Of a stretch of 64,000 nucleotides of DNA, positions 30,441 to 42,179 are shown one piece after another. The notes beneath the pieces are model-generated. The model was given only the letters and a program-made list of their open reading frames with translations. It had not been told where the DNA came from and made no database searches. A program made the translations under genes and the position numbers. Location: the NCBI GenBank assembly GCA_021229015.1, contig CM037781.1:64964839-65028838 (forward strand). The letters run 5' to 3'. Source of the stretch: Solen grandis (lineage: Eukaryota; Mollusca; Bivalvia; Adapedonta; Solenidae). Each line of letters opens with the position of its first letter. The first letter of the stretch is position 1.

Positions 30441-32440
30441 TTATGTATTTTGTCTCTGTCAGGTTTCAACCTGGGGTGGGGCCAATTTTGGCCTCATGGC
30501 CATGATTTGAACAAACTTAGTAGATGTCCATGAGGCCATGTTACACATCAAAGATTTAAACTCCAGGCCTTTTGGTTTTTAACAAGAAATTTTTTCTTTA
30601 TAAGCTGATGTAAAATAAAGTGACCCCTGGGACAGGACCAATTTTGACCCCAGGGTCATGATATGAATAATCTTGGAAGAGGTCCACTAGACAATGCTAC
30701 ATCCCAAATATCTAAATTGCAGGTTTTGTTGTTTCTGATAAGAAGATTTGACTAGATTTTTCTATATAAGCCTATGTACAATAAAGTGAACCCTGAGGCG
30801 GGGCAGCTTTTGACCCGAGGGCCTTGATTTGAACAAATTTTATAGAGGTCCACTAGGCAATGCTACATCCTAAATATCTAAATTCCAGACTTCGTGGTTT
30901 CTGACAAGAAGATTTTTCTATATAAGCCTTTTTCCAATAATGAGACCCCTTGGGTTGGGCCAATTTTGGCCTCATGGCCATTAATTGAACAAACATGGTA
31001 GATGTCTATAAAGCCATGTTACACATCAACAATCTAAACTCCAGGCCTTTTGGTTTCAAACAAGGAGATTTTTCTAGTTTTTCTGTATAAGCCTATATAA
31101 AATAAAGTGACCCCTGGGACAGGGCCAATTTTGACCACAGGGCTTTATTAAACAATCTTTAAATTCCAGGCCTTGTGGTTTCTGAAAAGAAGATTTATCT
31201 AGATTTTCTATATAAGCCAATGTATGGCCCCTGGGGCAGGGCCAATTTTGATTTGAGCAATCTTGGTAGATGTCTTTAAGACCATGTTACACATGAAAGA
31301 TATAAACTCCAGGCTTTGTGGTTTCTGAAAAGGAGATTTTCTAAAAAAACATTCTATATAAGCCTATGTTAAACAATGTGACCCCAGGGAGGGAGCCAAT
31401 TTTGACTCCAGGGTCATGATTTAAACAAACTTGGTAGAGGTCCACTAGACAATGCTACATCCCAATATCTAAATTCCAGGTTTTGTGGTTTCTGACATGA
31501 AGATTTTTCAAGATTTTCCTGCACAAATCTATTTGAAATAAAGTGACACCTGGGGCCTGGCCAATTTTGACCACATAGCCATGATTTGAACAAACATGGT
31601 AGATGTCTATAAGGCCATGTTTCACGCCAAATATTTAAACTCCAGGCCTTGTGGTTTCTGACAAGAAGATTTTTTTTTCTAGTTTTTATTTCTATATAAG
31701 CCTTTGTTAAACAAAGTGACCCCCAGGACGGGGCCAATTTTGACTCCAAGGTCATGATTTGAACAAACTTTGTAGAGGTCTACTAGACAATGCTACATCT
31801 AAAATATCTAAATTTCAGGCCTTGTGGTTTCTGACAAGAATTTTTTTTTCTAGATTTTCCTATATAAGCCTTAAGTTTGTAAAAGTGACCCATAGGGTGG
31901 GGCCGATTTTGACCACAGGGCCAGATATAGATGTCTATATGGCCACGTTATACACTAAATATCTAAACTCCAGGCCTTATGGTTTCTGACAAGAAAACTT
32001 TTCTAGATTTTCCTATATAGTCCTTTGTAAAATAAAGCGACCTCTGGTGCGGGGCCAATTTTGACCCTAGGGTCATGATTTGAACAAACTTGGTAGAGGT
32101 CCACTAGGCAATGCTAGATGTCCACTAGGCAATGATACGCACTAAATATCTAAACTCTTGGCCTGCAGTTTTACAGAAGCAGATTTTCAAAGATTGCATT
32201 TTTAAAATTCATTTTCAGCTCCTATGAGCTATTTTGTCAACCAGTCAAAAGAATTTGAACAATTTTGATAGAGGGCATGATAAGGGTCAATCCTTGTAAA
32301 TTTGTTTAAATCCATTCAGCGGTTTAGGAGATGTTCTTTAAAGGAAAGTGTTGACGCCGGACGTACGTACGGACGACAGACAAAAGGCGAACACAATAGC
32401 TTACTATGAGCACGTTGTGCTCAGGTGAGCTAAACATCGA
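30441..32440 (+). mobile_element. element with ~160-bp internal tandem array (about 11 units)
   Basis: CCAATTTTG recurs about every 160 bp from 30482 to 32058, with GGTTTCTGACAAGAAGATTT and TATATAAGCC in each unit. After the array come GACGCCGGACGTACGTACGG and the CTCAGGTGAGCTAAAC end shared with the elements at 18437-19170 and 32815-34370. No protein encoded. Confidence 0.75.
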
Positions 32441-32498
32441 AGTCTTCAGTAATACTGAAAATCAAGTCCTGTGATCTTTTTTTTTTGTGTGTGACAGA

Positions 32499-32568
32499 GG
32501 GATATAGATTTGGAATTGTCCGGCTGGTTGGCCACATATTTGTCCTTGGTCATTCTGAAGAAACTGGT
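32499..32568 (+). CDS. candidate isolated host exon
   Basis: A T/GT-rich tract and GTGTGACAG precede it; GTGAGT follows. One frame reads GYRFGIVRLVGHIFVLGHSE without stops. It lies between two repeat elements and may be a later exon of the 5' VWD-protein gene or of another gene. Phase fit to the 15412-15553 exon is possible only with an alternative acceptor. Confidence 0.3.
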
Positions 32569-32814
32569 GAGTAGGTTCATATCAAAGTAACAATAAAATT
32601 ATATGTATAGCTTTCGCTTGTTGTGGTGCACATGCAGCTTGGTCAGGTTCACGTCAATTACACACGACTTCAGAGGCGACAACGTACACATACATTTAAC
32701 CCGATTTTTTATATCGATTAGAATCAATGTCATACAACTTCTCCTTATCCCTCTCGACTCCCTTTCGACGGTTCCAGGGTTTGACCTGTTCTGAGGCGCC
32801 TGATAGGTCATGAA

Positions 32815-34370
32815 CAAGAGGGCTATGATGGCCCTATATCGCTCACTTGAGAACCACTGTTCTTAAGGCAACATTAAGTTTTATGGACCATAACTCCCAT
32901 ATAAGGCATACTTATCGCTTGGTTATACATCTGATCAAGACAGCATTATAAATGTAGATGCTAGAATGTTAACAAATTTAAATATGATATTTTTATACTT
33001 CAAGGGCCATATTGGGGATAGTGGTCCAATACCAAGTCTGCCTTGGCAAGATAACAGCCATTGATATTAGCATCAGGTTTGTGTAAGTTTACTTTCTAAA
33101 TAATCCCTAGGAAGCTGAATTTTCAAGGGATCAGCTTTGTTTGAGCAGTTTTGGTAGAAGATAATGATGTGATCATTTTGGCTAAATGAAATTAAATTCT
33201 TACCAACATATTTAGATTTTAAAAAATGGTAATATCCATTTGGTTGCTATGGCCACCCCAATTTTTACTTGAATCAAGTTTATTTTAGCAAAAATTTAGA
33301 GAATTACCCAAGGAACACCTCTTCCAAAAAATTCTAAAATTTGTCCAGCAGTTTTGGAGAACAGGTCTCTATACTTTTCACTGTATACATATAAGGCAAA
33401 TTAGCCCCGCCCCTGGAGGCCATGTTTTTTTACGGATCAGAATAATTTTAGCAATCTTGTAGGGTTACCCAAGGAACATCTGTACTAAACCATTATGAAA
33501 TCTGACCAGTAGTCTTGAAAGAAATGATTTTTAAAGTTTTCATAATATCTTTCCGTTGCCATTGCAACCAGAGTTCTACATGGATCAAGTTTAATTTTGC
33601 AACATTTGTGAAGGTTCACCCAAGGATCATCCCTGCCAAGTTTAATCAAATTCTGTCCAGGGCTTGGTTTCAGAGAAGATGTCGTTTAAAGTTTTCACTA
33701 TATATATATTTAAGCCAAATTAGCCCCGCCCCTGGCGACCATGTTTTTTTACGAATCAGAATAATTTTAGCAATCTTTGTAGAAAGTTACCAAAGGAACA
33801 TCTGTACTAAATCATTTTGAAATCTTGCCAGCACTTTTAAAAGAAATTATTTTTAAAGTTTTCAAAATGTCTTTCCGATGACATGGCAACAAGTGTTGTA
33901 CATGGATCAAGTTTATTTTAGCAACTTTTGAGTAAGTTCACCCAAGGATCATCCCTGCCAAGTTAAATCAAATTGTGTCCAGCGGTTTCAGGGGAGATAA
34001 AGTTTTCACAAAATTAGCCCCGCCCCTGGAGGCCATGTTTTTTACGGATCAGAATAATATCCCCAATCATGGTAGAGAGTTACCCAAGGAACATCTGTAC
34101 TAAAACTTATTGAAATCTGGCTAGTAGTTCTGAAGGAGATTCTTTCCGTTGCCATGGTAACCGGAGGACTACATGGATCAGGTTTATTCTAGCAAGTTTT
34201 GTGAAGGTTCACCCAAGGATCATCCCTGCAAAATTTAATCGAATTCTGTCCAGTGGTTTCAGAGGAGATTTTTTTAATCAAATTGTTGACGACGCACGAC
34301 TTACGACGGACGCAGGGTGATCACAAAAGCTCACCTTGAGCACGTAGTGTTCATATGAGCTAAACATCCT
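32815..34370 (+). mobile_element. element with ~300-bp internal repeats
   Basis: Starts ACAAGAGGGCTATGATGGCC and ends GAGCACGTAGTGTTCATATG-AGCTAAAC, the same ends as the 734-bp element. Inside, TTAGCCCCGCCCCTGG recurs at about 33400, 33720 and 34014, and CCAAGGATCATCCCTGC at 33612, 33945 and 34214. Non-coding. Confidence 0.75.
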
Positions 34371-34450
34371 TGCCCCCTACAGGGTTCGAACTCACAACTT
34401 TTGGATCCACAGTCGGATAATCTACCATTGGTCCGCGGCGCCCCATTCGC
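34365..34450 (-). mobile_element. tRNA-derived SINE head
   Basis: The minus strand shows GGGGCGCCGCGGACCAATGG at the 5' end and the B-box GAGTTCGAACCC, with A/B spacing as in a tRNA. The acceptor stem does not pair well, so it is a SINE-like tRNA relic. Confidence 0.5.
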
Positions 34451-34559
34451 ATTTTTTGCATAAAGGGAAACAAATGAACGAAACTTGTAGTTATCATAAT
34501 CAAAGCACGCTGCAACCCATATGACTACAGGTCGGAATGATGTGGGTTCAAACTTCCGG

Positions 34560-35990
34560 TGCATAGTACTGGATCTGTGTTGTAAGAAATTACAAGGGTA
34601 TTAAAAGTAATTAAATTTATTGCAGGAAATGATATAAACTGAAGAAACTGAAAGTGTCAACACTAAGAGCTGGCCATAACTTGCAATTTTAGGTTTAAAT
34701 ATTCAGGCAGATTTTTTGTTGTTGGGTTGATTAGATTATTTTGTAAAAAAAAAGAATTCTCCAAATATGTGGAGTTATGACGTCATCTCATTTATATTTT
34801 AATATACCTTAGAAACATGACAGAAGAAACATAAATGGAGACGAATATTTGGAGAAAAATTAAAACACGCTAATTAATGCTTAATATTTATAAGTGTGCC
34901 CCCAGTTATATAATTTGTGGGTTTTATACAGGAATCCCCTGTCTGTCTATAGATCTTGTAAATGTGACCCCTCCTATAGATATGATTAAATGGTGTCCAG
35001 TTATTTTTTATCAAAAGTAGATCAACATGTGGAGATAATGTATATGATGAGAGAACTTTGATGTTAAAATTACTTCTTTTGAAACAAAGAGCTGCTCAGG
35101 GGATATTGATCGTGCCTCTTTTTAAAGTTAATGTGTCTAAAAGTGCCCGTTTTAGCCGTGGCAAAGACTTATTAAAGAGAGGTAGGAAACTGGAAACTCC
35201 TCTTTAAGCCAGAGGAAAATACTGTTTAGGCACACAGATCATTGGATGTTACAAAGAATGGAAGTATTACAAAGTATGGAAAAATCAACGTGGAAATGTA
35301 ATCATATTGTAAAATTTTCATTTCTGTACTGTAAGGATTTTTAGTGTGATTTATTTAAATAAAAATAGTTAAATCGTTATTTAAATCAAACCAGTGTAGC
35401 AGAAAACAACACATTTCACATAGTTATCATCATGCAAGTACTGTTCTATTCTACATAAAACAGTTTTATTTCTTAACTGATTTTCATAAATTTAATGCAT
35501 AAGGTATCATTTTGGTGACAATATAACGTTCTATTGTAAGATACGATTTACTTTCACAGATCTTCAACAGAAAAAGAGATATTTGAAAACGAAACGTAAC
35601 TTTGTGAGCTTCTGACAATTTGCTATGTGCTTTTGAGAGATAATCTTTGTTGAGTAGGTGTTTGGTTGTAGTGACTCTCTGATGTGAATTAAGCATAGAA
35701 AGAATACTGTTGTCTTACAATACTTTCTCTGTGATTATGTCTCTTACACTTGTATATTATAACACCCTCGCTTCATAAAGAGAAAGGGGGCTTTACAGAA
35801 ATCACATGCGATACCACTATCATTTTTAACTTTATAAAATGTTCAATACATCTTCATATTTTCGAGTCAAGGCGGTAGTCCGTCCAGGGTATTCATTACC
35901 TTTAGAGATAAAGCTCGTTGTTATCGTACTCTGTAACTCTGTTTGTACTCTTAAAAGTGTTTAATTCAGTAAAACAAATGTAACCAGTTG
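34560..35990. other. AT-rich stretch without a gene
   Basis: Nothing recognisable on either strand. Confidence 0.5.
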
Positions 35991-35999
35991 AGAAAAATA

Positions 36000-36080
36000 T
36001 GCAGTCAGGTCGGGACACGAACCCAGGACCCCTCACTTACAGGACAAGTGCTATACCGACTGAACTATCGAACCGCCTAC
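36000..36080 (-). mobile_element. tRNA-derived SINE
   Basis: The minus strand reads GGCGGTTCGATAGTTCAGTC, then GGTATAGCAC (A-box region) and GGGTTCGTGTCCC (B box). D- and T-arm-like pairing is visible but the acceptor ends do not match and no clean anticodon arm is seen. Confidence 0.6.
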
Positions 36081-36299
36081 ATACATCTCTCACCTGAATA
36101 TGGATAACTGGAAGACCATTACCCATATATTTTAAAATGTTCTATAACTGATTTTGACTTGACTTAGAAGATTCATTTAAAATGGGGAGTTGTTTTTCTA
36201 CTTTAAACAATACAATTTTAAATACAACTGTACAATATCTGTATATAATTATATTATGTTCCATTGTTAAAGACTCCCTTAGTTCTGTAAACAAATACG

Positions 36300-36560
36300 T
36301 AATTGAAGAAAAAAAAACACCAAAAAAACAAACAAACAAACAAACAAAAAAAAACAAAAAACGGTCGTTTAATTAAAAAAAATGTTTAAAAAGCTGATCG
36401 CATGTACGATGTTGACTGTATATACATTTTGTTTACAAAAACAAAAAAACAAACAAAAAAAAAAAAACAAAAAAAAAACAAAAAAACATTGAACCTGGAT
36501 TTGTGTATTTCAACATCGTAGATGATTCCCCCCGGAAAAAAAAAGAAAGAAAAAAAAGAA
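36300..36560. repeat. A-rich (CAAA)n simple sequence with an embedded repeat fragment
   Basis: CAAACAAACAAAC runs and poly-A. At 36361-36441 there is a fragment (ACGGTCGTTTAATTAAAAAA and onward) that recurs inverted at 40382-40466 and in part at 39846-39870. Confidence 0.75.
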
Positions 36561-38219
36561 AAAGAAAAAAAAGATAGTAGTTTAAAAATACTCCCGGATA
36601 CTCACCTACCAGAATGCATCTCCATCATACATACCCCCCACCCCCCACCAGTACTCATATCACATTCAGATATTGCCGCCTCCCTCTCTCTCCCCCCACC
36701 CCCCAGCGGAAAAATTCTTGATCCGGGCTAGTATGTACATGTACCTGTATATGTTATAGGTACCGGCATATGTTGCAGGTATATATTGAAGGTTTGTATT
36801 TTGTATAACTGTATTCTTTTCATCAATTCTGTAAAAGTAATATGAAATAACTTGAATATAATTTATTCATTAATGTAAAATCTACTTGTTAATTGAATGT
36901 AAAAATGTCATTAAGCAAAAATAAATTTTACTGTATACATAATATGTAGAATTTTGTTGTATATTTAATAATCTTACATCAAATATTTGGGTAGTTCCAA
37001 CTGTATCACTTAATGACAGTGTCCTATAGCCCAATTAGGTTTGTATTAACAAACATTCTCAACGTTAAAGTTTTTTTTATTCTTTTCACCTCACATCCTC
37101 TTTTCTTTCAAAACATAACATGTTTACTGCTTAGGTTATGTTGCTTTCATTACATGTCTTTTTCGACACATATCTTACTACCTACCAACTGTTCAAAGAT
37201 AACTGAAAAAAAAGAAAGAAATATTTTGAGGATGCCTTTGTCATAAAGCATAACCACTGGCAGAACTGTGCAAACTTATTATTTCAACAGGAAAATAACA
37301 TGGTCAGAACTCAAATGAATCATAAACACTACTCTCTTTATCACAAAAGCATAAGAAACACATGAAAGAAAGAAAGAAAAAACAAGGTCTAGATATTTTC
37401 GCCTCTGGTTGTGCTTTGTTCATATCCGCACGACGGTCGTACAGATAGACATTGCCATTGAAATATACGAGCCAATGAAACTCGTTGTTGCAAAATTAAT
37501 TATGCTATCCCACAATTCCAAGTATTGTCCATTTATTAGTCCATATATATATTTTTTTTAAATTTTTTAGAATATAAATATATTTTATTTAACAAATATT
37601 TTTTTTAATACAAACTTTTTTACATATTTTCTTTTAATTTAAACATAATTGTTCGCCGTTTAAATTCATTTTAGGTGAGAGCAGCTTATCTGCTGGTGGA
37701 TAAAAATGTTGTTAGTAGATATAGCCATCGTCATACTCTGAATTTCTTTCAAAGGTTTTGATAAAGATTGTTAATGTAGACATACAAAAGCTTGTGTTAA
37801 GTTAGTTCTACACGGGTGCCTGATTGTTGCATTCGGTGTCCTCCTCAACCTGTGATTAGCTGGACGTCTGAAATTTATACTGTCGAAGCGATTAACTCCA
37901 TCAGATTAAAATCATATATATTAAATTATTGGGATTGTTACAAGTGGAGTTGACTATATATTTCATCGTCGAAAGTGTAGCAAATTTGACATTTTGTAAT
38001 CACCACCATTATCGGAATGGTACCGGTCATATTCAAACTGTCTCAAAATATTTTCAGTCCCTATTCCAATTATGGATGAAGCAAATTACTATACTTGTTA
38101 TTATTTTGAATATCATTAGTTGATTTTTACAATGCTGGAATTTATCACCTCAACCGAAATAACAGATGTAAAATCTGTCTATATTATAATCCCTAAATTT
38201 CTAAATAATGTATGAAACT
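36561..38219. other. AT-rich stretch without a gene
   Basis: A C-rich patch at 36630-36710 and AT-rich sequence; no gene recognised. Confidence 0.5.
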
Positions 38220-38645
38220 GTAGAATAGCATTTAGTGGCAATCTTAGATAAATTGAACTTCACCGACATACATGAATTTAGTGGACCTCTTATCTTAGAC
38301 TGATTGAACTTCACCGATATACATGCATTTAGTAGCATTCTTAGATCGACGAAACGTCACCGATATACATAATTTTAGTGGAACTCTTAGATCGACGGAA
38401 CTTCATGTGGAACTCTTAAATCGACGGAACTTCACCGATATACATGATTTTAGTGGAACTCGATGTAACTACACAGATATACAAGAGTTTAGTGGCACTC
38501 TAAGATCGATGTAACTTCACCGATAAACATAAATTTAGGTACTCGGTGATCGATGGAATTTCACAGATATACATGAGTTTAGTGGTACTCTTAGATCGAT
38601 GGAATTTCACAGATATACGTGAATTTAGTGACACTCGATATACAT
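38220..38645 (+). repeat. degenerate minisatellite
   Basis: About nine units of roughly 40-60 bp built from CTTAGATCGACGGAACTTCA and CCGATATACATGAATTTAGTG. Unit lengths vary through small deletions. Confidence 0.8.
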
Positions 38646-39099
38646 ATTTTTTGCTTGATTAAACTTTTAAATTTGTATGGATGATACGTCCATGAAACAC
38701 AAAATCGGGTGTTCAGGGAGTTGTATGAAAAGCGTGCTGAGTTAAAAAGACAGAATTAGATTTTGAAGTTGAGAATGATATATCTTGTTTTGGACCGAGA
38801 GCTGGATGAGCGGTCTGTCTAACACAACACATCAAACCCCGTTACAAGAAGAGCTGAGGCATACTTTCAGCCGAGAATATCTGGTGTGAGATACCACCGG
38901 GGAAAGGGGAAGATGCTCTCGCCAGTGCCGTACTAGTTAGGTGTGTCACCTACAGAAATAGGATACAGGGTGAAAATGCTACTTGGAAGGGCGTCCAAGT
39001 ACAGTCATGAAAGCAGCAATTTTCGATAGGATAGGGGCATGGAAGGTGCTTGTTCAGCGAAGCGGAATGACTTTAGCTATTTTTACACTACCAATGATC

Positions 39100-39300
39100 A
39101 TATCTATGCCGGTCAAAACCAGCAAGTCTCGTCGATGGAATCTTACATTAGCAGACCCAGTCACCTCTAAAGGCTCTAATGTACCCAAAGGCTCAACCCT
39201 TTTGCCACTCCTGTTCCTGCTGTTTATTAACGATCTACCAAATAAGGCGAACTCCACTACGAACCTCTATGCGGACGACATTATTTTTTAACCGCAAGAT
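39100..39300 (+). mobile_element. LINE reverse-transcriptase fragment
   Basis: Encodes SNVPKGSTLLPLLFLLFIND and LYADDIIF, the RT motifs P-x-G-S-x-L-x-P-x-L-F-x-x-F-I-N-D and Y-A-D-D, in one frame ending at a stop near 39290. The upstream parts are decayed. Confidence 0.85.
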
Positions 39301-39366
39301 CAGATCACCAATGGGTGATACTGCATTTCAGCGTGTCTTTGATAAACTGCAGTAATTGGAGACGGA

Positions 39367-40941
39367 CTTTTCTCTTTGAAACACCATAAGACGCAATGCA
39401 CTAACATAGGAGCAAGTAATAAATTGTACGAATTGCATCCGGAAGTATTGATTTAAATTATTCCCAAACATTTTTTGTAACAAAATCATTCGGCATATGG
39501 GGGGATGGTTTAACCCTTGTTATACAAATTTACTTACTGGTAATAACTATTGAAATGGGAACCAATGACTATATTGACCGATCGAAATTTAGAATTAAGT
39601 CGCACTTAGTGTATTCATGGATACTGGTTTCAGGCAAGCATTCCTCTACGTCAAAAGTCAGGGAGTTATGTAAAAGCAAAATAATAAGCAATATGCAAAA
39701 ATGTCCGAATGGAATCAAAGACGGTCGCTAAAAAAGTTAAGAATCAAACCTGCTAGGACTGTGTATGTGGTTGCTGGTAGCAAAATAAAAAAGTCATTTA
39801 CTGAGATATAATTAAAAGTAATAATGGTCGGGCGGGATTTATAACGGTCGTTTAATTAAAAAAAATGTGCAATTCTCCATTTCACCAGGAAGAAGACCCA
39901 AACCCGAAACCAGAATTCCATCAATAGGCATTCAATGGCAGCTGTTTATTCTAGTAAATACCTAGCTGTAAAAAAGTAATGAAGACCTCCCCTGGTGAAA
40001 CTAAAGCTTCTGCACACCACAAGCGTGTGGCCAATACTGGAGCATGCAACCACAGCCAGGGAACCTAACATTTAGACCTGCAACAATGAGAAATGTCGAG
40101 CAGCACGCTAAGAGAGACTATCGAATGATAAAGGGATGATAACCGACCATGGATGGCAGACCCTTCAACACAGGCGACAGCTGGCCAGTCATCATGATGT
40201 ATCGCATCATTACTGGACTTGTTGGCATTACATCATTACAGCCTTATCATTCCCTTCTGCAGGACGGACTATCTCCGGCATTCTTTCTTCCCATCAGCAA
40301 CAAGACTGTGGAACTAACTGCTTGACCAAGTAGCGACAACACAAAGTCTCGAAGCATTCAAGATTGGATTGGCGCAGATATGTTTTGTAAACAAAATGTA
40401 TATACAGTCAACATCGTACATGCGGCCAACTGTTTTAAACATTTTTTTTAATTAAACGACCGTTATAAATCCCGCCCGACCATTATTACTTTTAATTATT
40501 CTCAGTAAATGACTTTTTTATTTTGCTACCAGCAACCACATACACAGTCCTAGCAGGTTTGATTCTTAACTTTTTTAGCGACCGTCTTTGATTCCATTCG
40601 GACATTTTTGCATATTGCTTATTATTTTGCTTTTACATAACTCCCTGACTTTTGACGTAGAGGAATGCTTGCCTGAAACCAGTATCCATGAATACACTAA
40701 GTGCGACTTAATTCTAAATTTCGATCGGTCAATATAGTCATTGGTTCCCATTTCAATAGTTATTACCAGTAAGTAAATTTGTATAACAAGGGTTAAACCA
40801 TCCCCCCATATGCCGAATGATTTTGTTACAAAAAATGTTTGGGAATAAGTTAAATCAATACTTCCGGATGCAATTCGTACAATTTATTACTTGCTCCTAT
40901 GTTAGTGCATTGCGTCTTATGGTGTTTCAAAGAGAAAAGTA
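39367..40941. repeat. long inverted repeat, ~500-bp arms around a ~570-bp centre
   Basis: Left arm 39367-39869 and right arm 40440-40941 are near-identical inverted copies (for example TTTCTCTTTGAAACACCATA against TATGGTGTTTCAAAGAGAAA). The inner border is AACGGTCGTTTAATT on both sides. The central spacer holds no recognised gene. Confidence 0.9.
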
Positions 40942-41690
40942 TGCGCAACCCGAGTGCAACCGATATAAATGTATCGTTTTTTCATATAGACGAAGACATA
41001 GAAAAGCCCACCGCTAAATAATGTTGTTTCTTGAAAATGCCGATGCATCTATAAATTAGATGTCCAATGATAAGTTCTGTTTTTCCACCGAAAACCATAT
41101 AGCAGCTTCAACAAAGGGACCAGGGTATTATTCCAACGTTACAGCAAAAATAGTGTAATAAACAACAAAAAATAATCAGGTTGGTGCTTATGGATATAAA
41201 TAAAAACAACAAAACTGAATGAACATTTTGCAGTGTGTATGTTGAAATATAACGTATTGATACAATTCAGCTTATATTGTGTACATGTACAACTGTCTGG
41301 ATTTAAACAAAAATCTAGGAAGAGACCATTCCATTAAGCGACCACTTTTTGGTAGTCTCTTGAACTGTCTCTCAAGACTGTAGTTTAAATAGTTTTACTT
41401 TTATCTGTTGGCGCAGCACTATGGCTTTGACCAGTTTCTTGTGCGATAATGCCCCTTTGAGGGATCTGGCTTAATATAGGAAGATGGATAAGAAGAGAAC
41501 CGACGAAACATTCCTCAAAATATGGTCAAAAATGGCACGAAAGACATACGTTCGAACCTACCTTAGGTAAACCCAGCCTTTTCAAAAAGCAATATCAGCA
41601 GTTGTGGGCAGTATCATGTGATCATTCCTTTACAATTCCTTTCCTACTTTGCCAAAGACTTGTAAATGAATTACTGAAATTAAAACAAGA
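40942..41690. other. stretch without a gene
   Basis: AT-rich; nothing recognised. Confidence 0.5.
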
Positions 41691-42150
41691 TTGCCATGAT
41701 AACCATATATCGCTCAGCTGAGTACCACTGCTCTAAAGGCAATCTTCAAAGTTTCATGAAGATTGTGCTAAAAGTGTGGCATGTAGAGTGCAGCTAACAA
41801 GGTTTTTAAGACATTTGTCCTCTTGACTTACTTTTTGACCCAACTTCGAACTGGTCCAAAGTTTTATGGAAACAGACATTCCGACCAAGTTTCATGAAAG
41901 TTTGGCAAAATTTAGGCCTCTAGAGTGTTAACAAGGTTTTTCAGAGATTTGACCTCGTGACCTACTTTTTGACACCATATGACCCAACTCCAAACTTGTC
42001 CAAGATTTAATGGAAACGAACATTCTAAGTTTCACGAAGACTGAGCCAAAATGTAGCCTCTAGAGGGTTAACAAGGTTGACCTCGTGACCTACTTTGTGA
42101 CCCCCATTCGACCCAATTTCGAACTTTTCAAGATTTTATGGAAACGAACA
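41691..42150 (+). repeat. partial modular repeat element
   Basis: Begins ACAAGATTGCCATGATAACC and TATATCGCTCAGCTGAG, like the 5' ends of the elements above, followed by three degenerate units with GTGACCTACTTTTTGAC and TTTATGGAAACGAACATT. Lacks the 3' end. Confidence 0.6.
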
Positions 42151-42179
42151 TTTAGACAGGTGTGTGAAGTTAGCGCGTA

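Noticed and set aside
36000..36080. Functional tRNA gene on the minus strand
   Set aside because: A and B boxes are present but acceptor-stem ends do not pair and the anticodon loop is irregular; better explained as a SINE. The same holds for 34365-34450 and 13285-13370.
36522..36731. Lys-rich then Pro-rich 69-codon frame
   Set aside because: Low-complexity A-rich and C-rich sequence; no protein features.
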